Positions 42,649-50,647 are shown, counted from the first letter of the stretch. The stretch: DNA of 64,000 bases from Lachnotalea sp. AF33-28 (GCF_003477885.1 NZ_QUEE01000006.1:186001-250000), one strand, 5' to 3'. The notes: generated from the sequence alone by a model not told the origin. A program made the numbers and translations.

Positions 42649-43641
42649 ATGAAAAAGATATTGCTGATTGGAACCGGTGGAACCATCGCATCCAAGCCCA
42701 CGGATGCCGGCCTTACCCCCATGCTGGATACTGAGGAGATTTTAAGCTATGTGCCGGAGGTGAACGGTTTCTGTGAAGTCGATGCCGTTCAGATACTGAA
42801 TCTGGACAGCACGAATATGAATCCGAAGCATTGGCTGGCTATAGCGGAGGCAGTGAGGGTTAATTATGACCGTTATGACGGTTTTGTGATCTCCCATGGC
42901 ACGGATACGATGGCTTATACGGCTGCCGCTCTTTCTTATCTGATACAGAATTCCCCTAAGCCGGTAGTGATTACCGGATCGCAGAAATCAGTTTTTGTGC
43001 GGGATACGGATGCCCGCAGCAATTTGGAGGACGCCTTCTGCTATGCTTCCCAGGACCGGGCCCACGGCGTCTGTATCGTGTTTGACGGCCGGGCGATCGT
43101 GGGAACCCGAGCAAGAAAGATGCGTACCAAGAGTTATAACGCATTTTCCAGCATCGACTATCCGGAGCTGGCACTGATCAGGGATGGCCGTGTGGTACAC
43201 TACATAGAGCTTGAGACCTGCAAAAGAGGCCCTGTATTTTATAACAGGCTGGATGACCGGGTATTTCCGCTGAAGCTGATACCGGGGCTTAAAGCGGATA
43301 TCTTTAGCTGGCTGAAGGACTCCTACGACGCGGTGGTGGTGGAGAGCTTCGGCGTCGGCGGCATCCCCTGCTATGGGGATGAAGGTTTCATCGATGCCAT
43401 CGCGGATTGGATCGCTTCCGGAAAGATCATGGTTATGACCACACAGGTGCCTCATGAGGGCAGCGATATGGAAGTTTATCAGGTTGGAAACCTGGTAAAG
43501 GAGAAATATGAGCTGATGGAAGCTTATAATATGACATTTGAATCCGTAGTCACCAAGCTGATGTGGATATTATCCCAGACACGGGATCCTGCTGCTGTGC
43601 GGGAGATGTTTTATACGCCAGTGCAGCTGGACATGATCTGA
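42649..43641 (+). CDS. ansA: Type I L-asparaginase
   Basis: A 330-residue cytoplasmic asparaginase that hydrolyses L-asparagine to aspartate and ammonia. Motif 1 is IGTGGTIASKP with catalytic Thr12; motif 2 is VISHGTDTMAYTAAAL with the Thr-Asp pair; Lys is in VITGSQKS. There is no signal peptide, in line with the type I (low-affinity, cytoplasmic) class. AACAGGAGTAAG precedes the ATG, and a near-consensus promoter is 50 bases upstream. Confidence 0.92.
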   Translation: MKKILLIGTGGTIASKPTDAGLTPMLDTEEILSYVPEVNGFCEVDAVQILNLDSTNMNPKHWLAIAEAVRVNYDRYDGFVISHGTDTMAYTAAALSYLIQNSPKPVVITGSQKSVFVRDTDARSNLEDAFCYASQDRAHGVCIVFDGRAIVGTRARKMRTKSYNAFSSIDYPELALIRDGRVVHYIELETCKRGPVFYNRLDDRVFPLKLIPGLKADIFSWLKDSYDAVVVESFGVGGIPCYGDEGFIDAIADWIASGKIMVMTTQVPHEGSDMEVYQVGNLVKEKYELMEAYNMTFESVVTKLMWILSQTRDPAAVREMFYTPVQLDMI

Positions 43642-43673
43642 TGGGAGAGCACAGCTGAATCATAATAAAAGAG

Positions 43674-43721
43674 TGTGCAAGTGCACAGAACATCAGCTTT
43701 GTCTGATAGAAGTATGGAGGG
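43674..43721 (+). promoter_or_regulatory. Possible divergent leader hairpin element
   Basis: GTGTGCAAGTGCAC is followed by an ATCAG/CTGAT hairpin with loop CTTTGT, then AGAAGTATGGAGGG. The order (GTGTGC, a CATCA...TGAT hairpin with CTTTC-like loop, then the ribosome site) recalls the leaders at 1279, 50904 and 63688, but the match is weak. Confidence 0.25.
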
Positions 43722-43727
43722 ATGGTT

Positions 43728-44777
43728 ATGAGAGTTGGTACGATCGGAACTGGATTTATTGTGGACCGCTTTTTAAATGCGCTTAAGCTGCTCAAATCAC
43801 AGGGCGGCAGCATATCCTGCGAGGCGGTGTATTCCAGAAGCGAGCAAAATGGAAGAGCCCTTGCGGACCGCCATGGGGTTGCCAGAGTATATACGGATCT
43901 GGAAGCATTTATGGAGTCCCCGGAAATCGATTTTGTGTATGTGGCATCCCCCAACGGGCTGCATTTCATGCACAGCCGCATGGCCCTGCTGCATGGCAAG
44001 CATGTGATTTGCGAGAAATCCTTTACCTCCAACGGAAGGGAAGCCCGGGAGCTGACCTCGCTGGCGGCAGAAAAGCAGCTGTTTTTATTTGAGGCGATCA
44101 TTACCCTGCATATGCCCAACTATATCTGGATTCAGGAAAATATCAATAAATTGGGCAGAATGCGGCTGTTCCAGGGAAATTTCAGCAAATATTCCACCAG
44201 GTACGACGATTATAAAGCCGGAAAAAATCCCAACATCTTTAATCCAGATTTCTCCGGAGGAGCACTGATGGATCTGAATGTCTACAATATCGAAGCCGCG
44301 CTGGGGCTCTTCGGAAAACCGGAAAGTGTACATTATTTCTGCAATAAGGCCGACAACGGCATTGATCTGTCCGGCACGGTAATATTGACTTATCCTGATT
44401 TTCTGTGTGAATGCACTGCCGCTAAAGACTGCAACGCCAATCAGTTTGTGAGCATACACGGAGAGGACGGGAGCTTTTACAGCCCTTATGCGCCCAGCTT
44501 TTTTACCGATGTACGGGCAGAAATAAACGGCAGGGACAGTGTGACGGTGAACGGTCAGCTGATGGATCAGCCCATGTATTACGAGCTGGAGTGGTTCCTG
44601 AAGCTGTTTGAGAGAGGAGATCTGGCGGAATGCCAGAGATGGTATGACATGATCCATCTGGTAATGGACGTGATGGATGAAGCGCGCCGGTCTGCCGGCA
44701 TCATCTTTGCGGCGGACTGCAAGGCGCAGCAGCCGCTTTGCGGGAAGGGAGAGTTTGAAGATGGACCGAGTGAATGA
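43728..44777 (+). CDS. Gfo/Idh/MocA-family oxidoreductase
   Basis: A 349-residue NAD(P)-dependent sugar or cyclitol dehydrogenase. The N-terminal Rossmann motif is VGTIGTGFIVDRFL; the family's E-K-P loop appears as CEKSFTSNG, with Ser for Pro; and the C-terminal alpha/beta domain has FSGGALMDLNVYNIEAALGL, where family members keep a conserved Gly-Gly-Ala-Leu-x-Asp and a nearby His/Tyr. The ATG at 43728 has GGAGG seven bases upstream; an ATG two codons earlier is too close to it. It overlaps the next gene by 17 bases, which suggests translational coupling with a redox protein and a GH32 homologue. Substrate unknown. Confidence 0.85.
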   Translation: MRVGTIGTGFIVDRFLNALKLLKSQGGSISCEAVYSRSEQNGRALADRHGVARVYTDLEAFMESPEIDFVYVASPNGLHFMHSRMALLHGKHVICEKSFTSNGREARELTSLAAEKQLFLFEAIITLHMPNYIWIQENINKLGRMRLFQGNFSKYSTRYDDYKAGKNPNIFNPDFSGGALMDLNVYNIEAALGLFGKPESVHYFCNKADNGIDLSGTVILTYPDFLCECTAAKDCNANQFVSIHGEDGSFYSPYAPSFFTDVRAEINGRDSVTVNGQLMDQPMYYELEWFLKLFERGDLAECQRWYDMIHLVMDVMDEARRSAGIIFAADCKAQQPLCGKGEFEDGPSE

Positions 44778-45225
44778 GGCCGTGAGTCTGTTCGAAGAAG
44801 GATATAACTGCTGCCAGAGTGTATTTGCTGCGTTCTGCGACCGGTATGGGATGAACCGGGAGACGGCACTTAAGATATCCGCATCTTTTGGCGGCGGTAT
44901 GGGGAGGATGCGCGAGGTATGCGGTACGGTTTCCGGCATGGCGCTGGTCTGTGGGCTGGAGACCGGGAGCACAGACGGCAGGGACAGCGATGCGAAAAAG
45001 CACAATTATGAAGTGATGCGGGAACTGGCGGGCCGATTTCGGGAAAATAACGGTACGATCATCTGCCGGGAACTGCTGGGACTGGACCGGGCCCCGCAGA
45101 GTGCCAGGCCGGAGGAACGCACCGTCGATTACTATAAAAAGCGTCCCTGCAAGCGCCTGGTACAGGAAGCTGCCGAGATATTGACACAGTATTTTGAAAT
45201 GGAATCGGAAGAGGTGGGTAAATGA
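44761..45225 (+). CDS. C_GCAxxG_C_C family probable redox protein
   Basis: A 154-residue cysteine-rich protein. The family's conserved cysteines and glycines are present: YNCCQSVFAAF near the N-terminus, SFGGGMGRMREVCGTVSGM in the middle, and later single Cys residues in TIICRELLG and RPCKRLV. The family is thought to be a redox or metal-linked protein, but no activity is established. The start at 44761 lies inside the end of the previous gene, and its stop overlaps the next start (ATGA), so the three genes are tightly coupled. Confidence 0.85.
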   Translation: MDRVNEAVSLFEEGYNCCQSVFAAFCDRYGMNRETALKISASFGGGMGRMREVCGTVSGMALVCGLETGSTDGRDSDAKKHNYEVMRELAGRFRENNGTIICRELLGLDRAPQSARPEERTVDYYKKRPCKRLVQEAAEILTQYFEMESEEVGK

Positions 45226-46634
45226 ACGGCGAGCTTCATGATAAACTAAAAGAACAGTTCAGCGCTGTCATGCATTGCAATATAAAAACCGTGCGAAGGG
45301 ATTCCTATCGTCTTCAGTTTCATATAATGCCCCCTTTCGGACGCCTGGAAGCCCCCTGCGGTTTCTGCCAGTTTCAAGGGCTGTATCACGTGTTTCTGTG
45401 TTATGCTCCGCTCAAAGAAAGGGAGATTTCCCATCTGTGGGAACATTGTACCAGCCGCGATCTGGTGCACTGGGCTGATGAGGGCCCGGTTCTGCTGCCG
45501 GACCAGCCATTTGACAGCCGCGGCCTGTATTCCGGTTCCGCGCTGGAAGATAAAGACATCCTGAGACTTTATTATACCGGAGAAGGCGCAGACAGCGCGC
45601 AGGATTCGCAGCATAAGCTTACCACCATATTGGCGGCGAGCCATGACGGCAGGCTGTTTGGCGGTAAGCAGCCTGTTATGGTTGAGAATCAGCTTCTTAA
45701 GGCCGCCCGGGGCTGTGCGCGCGATCCGAAGGTGTGGAAGGAAAGCGAAAGCTTTTACATGGTTATGGGAGCTTCTCTGGGTCAGAGGGGAGGCGCTGCG
45801 CTGCTCTTTAGGTCGGAGGACGGCATGGACTGGAGCTTTACAAATGAGCTGGCCCCGGAGAAGAAATTTGGCTATCAGTGGGAACATGCCGATATGTTCT
45901 GGATGGATCATAAGCGTATATTGTCGGTGTCCTGCAGAGGCGCCGGATTAGGGGAGACTCCGTGGGCATCAGCCGACCGGTCCGGATATTTTACGGTGGA
46001 AGGGGATTTAGACAGTGAGTACCGTCTGTCAGGGTTTACGGATTGGGATGAGGGTTTTGATTTCTATGCCCCGCAGACCATGTTAACCGCAGACGGCCGG
46101 AGGCTTTTGATCGCGCGCATGGGGCTGGACAGCAGGGAGTATAAAGATCCGACAGCAGCCAGGGGATGGGAGCATGCGCTCACAGTTCTGCGGGAACTGA
46201 GGGCGTCCCATGGGCACATCCTGCAGCAGCCGGCCAGAGAGCTGGATGGGTTCTGGAATGCGGCGCGCAGCGTACAGTGCTCGAAAGAGCATGTCATACC
46301 TGGCCTGGTCTTATATGAGATGGGCATAGACTCCATAAAAAATGCGGATTTTAGCCTGGTGCTGGCGGGAGACCTTAAGATCAGCTATGCCGCGGCACAG
46401 GGATTGTTTGCGGTTGAATTTACGGATTCCAGGCTCGGCGCCGGCAGAAAGAGAAAGCAGAAGCTCATCGGCCGCCTGGATTCTTTGAGGATTCTTGCAG
46501 ACAGTTCCAGTTTGGAGATTTTTATAAATGAGGGGGAGACCGTGTTCAGTACGAGATTTTACCCGGCTGACCCGGTATATGAGGCAAAGGTGCGCTGCAT
46601 GAGCTGCCATGTCCGGATAAAAGAAAAAAGGTGA
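45222..46634 (+). CDS. GH32-like protein lacking the catalytic nucleophile
   Basis: A 470-residue homologue of family GH32 (sucrose-6-phosphate hydrolase, invertase, levanase): an N-terminal five-bladed beta-propeller and a C-terminal beta-sandwich. The family's first motif, W-M-N-D-P-N-G, reads R-L-E-A-P-C-G here (residues 41-47), with flanking HIMPPFG and GLYHVFL intact, so the nucleophile Asp is Ala44. The R-D-P motif is kept (ARDPKVW, Asp168), and the E-C-P-D motif reads E-H-A-D with Glu221 kept. A classical retaining mechanism seems impossible. It may be a sugar-binding protein or use another mechanism. The gene is otherwise intact, without frameshift, and overlaps the previous stop (ATGA). 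Confidence 0.8.
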   Translation: MNGELHDKLKEQFSAVMHCNIKTVRRDSYRLQFHIMPPFGRLEAPCGFCQFQGLYHVFLCYAPLKEREISHLWEHCTSRDLVHWADEGPVLLPDQPFDSRGLYSGSALEDKDILRLYYTGEGADSAQDSQHKLTTILAASHDGRLFGGKQPVMVENQLLKAARGCARDPKVWKESESFYMVMGASLGQRGGAALLFRSEDGMDWSFTNELAPEKKFGYQWEHADMFWMDHKRILSVSCRGAGLGETPWASADRSGYFTVEGDLDSEYRLSGFTDWDEGFDFYAPQTMLTADGRRLLIARMGLDSREYKDPTAARGWEHALTVLRELRASHGHILQQPARELDGFWNAARSVQCSKEHVIPGLVLYEMGIDSIKNADFSLVLAGDLKISYAAAQGLFAVEFTDSRLGAGRKRKQKLIGRLDSLRILADSSSLEIFINEGETVFSTRFYPADPVYEAKVRCMSCHVRIKEKR

Positions 46635-46639
46635 CCGGT

Positions 46640-46687
46640 AAAGGGACCGTCCGTGAAAGAATGACTTTCATGGACGGCCCTTTCTAT
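46640..46687 (+). terminator. Intrinsic terminator after the GH32-like gene
   Basis: AAAGGG-A-CCGTCCGTGAAAG (46640-46659) pairs with CTTTCATGGACGGCCCTTT (46665-46683) with one bulge and one G-T pair. The U-run is short (CCCTTTCTATT). As the stem starts with an A-run it could also serve the opposite strand. Confidence 0.7.
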
Positions 46688-46794
46688 TGAACAAAAACGC
46701 TCCGCTTAGGATCGCACTGCGGCGGGAAGGTATTATGTCGCCAGGGCGACCCGCCGCAGGCGGAAAATCCCGCGAGCGGGATTCTTTTCAATAG
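46684..46794. repeat. REP-like hairpin cluster bounded by CTATTGAA/TTCAATAG
   Basis: Between convergent genes lies a 111-base block bounded by CTATTGAA (46684-46691) and TTCAATAG (46787-46794). It holds three consecutive small hairpins: GTCGC/GCGAC (46737-46750), CCGCC/GGCGG (46751-46763) and ATCCCGC/GCGGGAT (46767-46782). Its 31-base part at 46697-46727 (ACGCTCCGCTTAGG...) recurs at 59263-59293 with 28 of 31 bases the same. Confidence 0.55.
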
Positions 46795-46801
46795 GTGCGG
46801 G

Positions 46802-48184
46802 TCAGACGCGGCTGGGTACAATATTGGTAAGCAGTTCGTTAAAGGCCTCGCTCATGGTTGGATGGGTGTAGATACTGTCGCGCAGCAATGTATAGGGAAG
46901 GCCTGCGTCGATGGCCAGCTTGACCAGATTGATCATCTCATGGGACTCTTCGCAGAAGAGATGTGCTCCAAGGATGCGGCCAGTATCCAGATCGATGACC
47001 GCCTTTAGGAGCCCTGTGGTGTTATTCAGCACCAATGCCTTGGGAATCGCCGCTACCTGGAGTCTGCCGACGCCCACATGAAATCCCTGTTCGAGGGCTT
47101 CCTGCTCGGTAAGCCCGACTCTGGAAAATGGTGGATCCAGAAATACACTGTACGGAACGGCTCCCCTGTTCTGTGTCGTACGGCTCCCGTCACCCAAAAG
47201 CTGCGATTTCACGATACGGAAATCGTCCAGAGAGATATAGGTGAACTGCAGCCCGCCGGCCACGTCGCCCATGGCCCATATATGCGGCACGCTGGTTTTA
47301 AGCTGCGCATCGGTAAGAACCGCACCGCGTGAGGTCAGTTCAACGCCGGCCGCTTCCGGGTTCAGGCCGGATACATTGGGACGGCGGCCTGTGGCGGCCA
47401 GAACTGCGTCGGCAGTAAGCTCCAGGGATCCGTCCGGAGTCTTGAGCGTGACGACTGCCTGATCATCCTGATCCTCCACCTTTTCAACCTGGACGGACAG
47501 CAGCACACGGATACCGCGGCTGTTAAGGCTCGAAAGAACGGCCTGTGCGATTTCCCGGTCTTCTCTCGGCAGAAAAGCCTCCCCATCCTGGATAACGGTC
47601 ACTTCAGAGCCGAAATTTGCATACATAGAAGCAAATTCCATGCCGATATAGCCGCCTCCGATGATGACAAGACGACGTGGAAGCTCTCTAAGCTCCATCA
47701 TGGTTTCACTCAGATAGAAATATCTGCTTTCCTTCAAACCCGGAATGGGGGGGACGAAGGGCCTTGCCCCCGTATTGATGAAGATCTGCCCGCCTTCCAC
47801 TAAAACTGTGCCGTCAGCCGTTTCCACATTTACACTGTGCGGCCCTGTAAAAGAGGCTGTTCCGGTCAGCACGGTGATGCCCGGATGGTCAGCCAGTTTA
47901 TGGTAATTCTTATTCCGGAGAGTAGAGGTGAGGAGGTTTTTTTTATCGATGGCCTCCGCATATCTTGCGGCTTTGTCGGAAAATTCCCCGCCCGCGGCGG
48001 CGGAGAGCGCTGCGCTGTGTATGAGGGATTTAGTAGGAATACAGGCAACGTTAATACATGTTCCTCCATACATTTCTTCCGATTTCTCAATCATAATCAC
48101 ACTCTTGCCAGCGCCTGCCAGGGCGCCTGCCAGCGTCTTTCCGCCTTTACCGAACCCAATGATCACTGCATCTGCTTTTTTCAT
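46802..48184 (-). CDS. Pyridine nucleotide-disulfide oxidoreductase, RclA/Har-like
   Basis: A 460-residue flavoprotein. The FAD motif is VIIGFGKGGKTLAGALAG, and the active disulfide is Cys43/Cys48 in MYGGTCINVACIPTKS. The NAD motif is VIIGGGYIGMEFAS, a second FAD motif is PHIWAMGDVAGG, and the dimer interface ends with YTHPTMSEAFNE. The opening G-F-G-K-x-G-K-T and MYGGTCIN pattern fits the RclA/Har branch, which reduces hypothiocyanous acid and protects against reactive chlorine, better than lipoamide dehydrogenase or mercuric reductase. The start at 48184 has GAGAGGAGC upstream; the 15 open codons before it are rejected. A tightly built operator-promoter lies 120 bases upstream. Confidence 0.85.
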   Translation of the reverse strand: MKKADAVIIGFGKGGKTLAGALAGAGKSVIMIEKSEEMYGGTCINVACIPTKSLIHSAALSAAAGGEFSDKAARYAEAIDKKNLLTSTLRNKNYHKLADHPGITVLTGTASFTGPHSVNVETADGTVLVEGGQIFINTGARPFVPPIPGLKESRYFYLSETMMELRELPRRLVIIGGGYIGMEFASMYANFGSEVTVIQDGEAFLPREDREIAQAVLSSLNSRGIRVLLSVQVEKVEDQDDQAVVTLKTPDGSLELTADAVLAATGRRPNVSGLNPEAAGVELTSRGAVLTDAQLKTSVPHIWAMGDVAGGLQFTYISLDDFRIVKSQLLGDGSRTTQNRGAVPYSVFLDPPFSRVGLTEQEALEQGFHVGVGRLQVAAIPKALVLNNTTGLLKAVIDLDTGRILGAHLFCEESHEMINLVKLAIDAGLPYTLLRDSIYTHPTMSEAFNELLTNIVPSRV

Positions 48185-48277
48185 GAAAAGCTCCTCTCTG
48201 CGGTTATGTACCGCTGTTTGTGTGAGCACTTAACCGCGATATATGGACGGTCAAGTGTTGTTAGAGTATTGATTTAT

Positions 48278-48341
48278 ACTGTTATAATATTTGTAACAGT
48301 TTCTATACTGTTATTATAATTATAACAGTATAATATGTCAA
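48278..48341 (-). promoter_or_regulatory. Perfect consensus promoter with two palindromic operators (RclA/Har-like gene)
   Basis: On the minus strand TTGACA (48341-48336) and TATAAT (48318-48313) are separated by exactly 17 bases. An 11-bp inverted repeat TATACTGTTAT / ATAACAGTATA (48304-48332) covers the spacer and -10 box, and a second ACTGTTA / TAACAGT repeat (48278-48300) lies just past the start of transcription. A fully consensus promoter hidden under two operators indicates strong repression and sharp induction, probably by a redox-sensing TetR or MarR-type protein encoded elsewhere. Confidence 0.8.
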
Positions 48342-48379
48342 GTGCTAAATCAGTAAAATTTAAATTTTGTTTCTATATC

Positions 48380-48476
48380 GTAACAGTTCAGACGTCTTAT
48401 GAGCAAGCTCAACGCCTGCTTTTGCACTATTTTTCCCGCCATGCGCGGGAAATTTACGACAGATGTGAATTAATAC
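48380..48476. repeat. Chimeric copy of the intergenic repeat family
   Basis: The left end GTAACAGTTCAGACG (48380-48394) and the following TCTTATGAGCAAGCTC...CCCGCC stretch match element A (32199-32350) with its inner hairpins deleted. The right part from GCGCGGGAAATTTACG matches the copy at 42477-42532. It lies between the RclA/Har-like promoter and the ytrA-type promoter. Confidence 0.6.
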
Positions 48477-48497
48477 AAAAATTGTTTCTATTCACGG

Positions 48498-48559
48498 TTG
48501 ACAGTTCCGGCATTCTATGTTATCATCCTTATTAGTTAGTTACTTGAGTAACTAACTAA
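48498..48559 (+). promoter_or_regulatory. Promoter and 12-bp palindromic operator of the GntR/ABC operon
   Basis: TTGACA (48498-48503) and TATCAT (48521-48526) are 17 bases apart. Immediately downstream is TTAGTTAGTTAC-TTGA-GTAACTAACTAA (48532-48559), a perfect palindrome over the start of transcription. It is the natural binding site for the YtrA-type regulator at 48579, which would repress its own operon. Confidence 0.85.
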
Positions 48560-48578
48560 AAGACAAGGAGGGTGTTAA

Positions 48579-48953
48579 GTGCAGATAAAGTTTGAGGATG
48601 ATCGTCCGATCTTCATACAGATTGCGGAAGGCATAGAGGACTCGATCCTGTCAGGAGCCTTCCCGGAGGAGAGCCAGATCCCTTCCATTACAGAGTTTTC
48701 CGTAAACTACAAGATAAATCCCGCCACCGCGTTAAAGGGAATCAACCTGCTGGTGGATCAGGAGATTGTGTATAAGAAAAGGGGTGTTGGCATGTTTGTA
48801 GCGGAGGGAGCCGTCAGGAAGCTGCGGCAGAAGAGAAAGGATACTTTTTATCAGGATTACATTGAAGCGATGATCGCAGAGGCCAGAAGGCTGGAGCTGT
48901 CTGCAGCAGAGATTAAGGAAATGATAGAGAAAGGGTTTGAGGACATAGTATGA
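48579..48953 (+). CDS. GntR-family regulator, YtrA subfamily
   Basis: A 124-residue regulator: a winged helix-turn-helix in residues 1-75 (PIFIQIAEGIEDSILSGAF, then NPATALKGINLLVDQ) and a short C-terminal helical part, as in the YtrA subfamily, which has no large ligand domain. The GTG start at 48579 has AAGGAGGGTG upstream. It is followed with overlap by an ABC ATPase and its permease; such operons usually respond to cell-wall antibiotics. The palindrome at 48532 is its likely target. Confidence 0.9.
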   Translation: MQIKFEDDRPIFIQIAEGIEDSILSGAFPEESQIPSITEFSVNYKINPATALKGINLLVDQEIVYKKRGVGMFVAEGAVRKLRQKRKDTFYQDYIEAMIAEARRLELSAAEIKEMIEKGFEDIV

Positions 48954-49801
48954 GCGGAATTGTAGTAAATAACGTGACAAAGAATTTTGGTGATACATGC
49001 GCGCTGGACGGGGTGAGCCTGACATTTGAACCGGAACGGATTTACGGACTGCTGGGCAGGAACGGCGCCGGAAAGAGCACGCTGCTTAACATCATTACCA
49101 ATCGAATCTTCGCGGACAGCGGCCAGGTTACCATAGACGGTATGCCCGCCAGGGAAAATGATGAAGCCCTAAGGAAAGTCTATCTGATGAGCGAGAAAAA
49201 TTATTATCCGGAGAGTATGCGCATCCGGGAGGTGTTTCAGTGGACTGGCGAGTTTTATCCAGAGTTTGATATGGAATATGCGCTGCTTTTGGCGGAAAAG
49301 TTTGGGCTGAATGTAAAGAAAAAGGCGCGGGAGCTTTCGACCGGATACGCCTCAATATTTAAAGTGATTGTGGCGCTCTCGGTGAACACGCCCTATGTGC
49401 TGTTAGATGAGCCGGTGCTCGGGCTGGATGCCAATCACAGGGATCTGTTTTACCGGGTGCTCATTGAGAAATATTCGGAGCATCCGTCTACGATTGTGAT
49501 CTCCACCCATCTGATTGAAGAGGTATCCGCCGTAATTGACGGCATTATCATCATTAAAAACGGCAGGATTTTAAAAGACCAGTCCAGAGAGGAGCTCCTT
49601 TCCCAGGGATATACCGTAAGCGGCAGCACAGCGGCTGTGGACCGCTATATACAGGGCAGAAATGTATTGGGCAGCAGCGTGTTAGGCGGGCTTAAATCAG
49701 TCTATATTATGGAGCGCTGTGACAGAACGTCGGTACCGGATGGACTGGAAATCTCACCGCTGGATCTGCAGAGCCTGTTCATTCAGCTGACGAATTCCTG
49801 A
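48950..49801 (+). CDS. ABC transporter ATP-binding protein
   Basis: A 283-residue ABC ATPase with Walker A GLLGRNGAGKSTLL, signature LSTGYASIFKV (Thr-Gly-Tyr in place of Ser-Gly-Gly-Gln), Walker B VLLDEPVLGLD and switch His in STHL. The unusual signature is common in YtrB/YhcH-type ATPases. It overlaps the regulator stop by 4 bases (ATGA) and works with the permease at 49837, most likely as an exporter or in membrane remodelling. Confidence 0.9.
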   Translation: MSGIVVNNVTKNFGDTCALDGVSLTFEPERIYGLLGRNGAGKSTLLNIITNRIFADSGQVTIDGMPARENDEALRKVYLMSEKNYYPESMRIREVFQWTGEFYPEFDMEYALLLAEKFGLNVKKKARELSTGYASIFKVIVALSVNTPYVLLDEPVLGLDANHRDLFYRVLIEKYSEHPSTIVISTHLIEEVSAVIDGIIIIKNGRILKDQSREELLSQGYTVSGSTAAVDRYIQGRNVLGSSVLGGLKSVYIMERCDRTSVPDGLEISPLDLQSLFIQLTNS

Positions 49802-49836
49802 TAACGCTTGAAATTTCTATTATGATGGAGGAACTC

Positions 49837-50586
49837 ATGAATAAAGCAATCAAGTATCAATGGAGTGATGTGAAAAGGACACTCTGTATCTATTACAGCG
49901 TAATTATACTGGTCGTTGCCTTCTTTTTTATAGTGGGCATGCTGACGAAAAACGACGGCGAAACCTATTCAAGCTTTAACGGGCTGGAGATGTGTACGGG
50001 TATCTTCCTGTTTGTTGTGGGGTTAAACAGCTTCAAAGAACAGTTTTTTATGTTTCTGCAGAACGGTATTTCCAGGAAAAGCATCTGGAAGAGCAGGGTG
50101 GTATATTCTCTTTCTCTCTGTGCGTTTATGGCGGTGGCTGACATGATTCTGATGGCAATCGGAGGGTTGTTTCACAGAATTCAGCCGAATCTGTATTTCA
50201 CCAGCGTCCTGGCGGGCCTGTATCAGGACTGGTTTTTACAGAATAATGCGGTGCTGGTGCTGCTGGTGAAATTCCTGATGTTTTTTGCCGTATACCTGGC
50301 AGCCTTTTGTGCAGGATATTTCATCACCATGCTGTATTACCGCATTGGGCGCAGGGGTAAGATTGCCCTGTCCATCGGATTGTGGGGTGTCCCGTTCGTA
50401 GGATTTCCGCTGGTGGACGATCTGCTGCTGAATAACCGTGCCAGCCGTTTTCTGCTGGAGCAGATGTTTCGGCTGCTGGGGTTTAATGTGGGGAATCCGG
50501 TTCCGGCTATTATAACATTTCTTGCTGTCTCGATCATACTGTATGGGCTGTGGTATCTGCTGGGGCGCAGAGCCGTGGTGAAGTAA
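49837..50586 (+). CDS. ABC transporter permease (YtrC-like membrane protein)
   Basis: A 249-residue membrane protein with about six hydrophobic segments (for example YYSVIILVVAFFFIVGML and IITFLAVSIILYGLWYLLG). It has no close named family that I can see, but its place after a YtrA-type regulator and an ABC ATPase makes it the membrane partner. The ATG at 49837 follows GGAGGAACTC; the two ATGs at 49822 precede that site. Confidence 0.8.
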   Translation: MNKAIKYQWSDVKRTLCIYYSVIILVVAFFFIVGMLTKNDGETYSSFNGLEMCTGIFLFVVGLNSFKEQFFMFLQNGISRKSIWKSRVVYSLSLCAFMAVADMILMAIGGLFHRIQPNLYFTSVLAGLYQDWFLQNNAVLVLLVKFLMFFAVYLAAFCAGYFITMLYYRIGRRGKIALSIGLWGVPFVGFPLVDDLLLNNRASRFLLEQMFRLLGFNVGNPVPAIITFLAVSIILYGLWYLLGRRAVVK

Positions 50587-50618
50587 CTGCTATGATTCAC
50601 AGCTGCCGATAAAGCAGG

Positions 50619-50647
50619 TTGACAAAAAAGGCGGCGGAACGTATACT
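50619..50647 (+). promoter_or_regulatory. Promoter of the glycine cleavage operon
   Basis: TTGACA (50619-50624) and TATACT (50642-50647) are separated by exactly 17 bases. Transcription would start about 40 bases before the riboswitch. Confidence 0.85.

Noticed and set aside
45222..46634. The GH32 homologue as a pseudogene
   Set aside because: The frame is open to full length, translationally coupled to its neighbours and keeps the other motifs; decay would normally bring stops or frameshifts.
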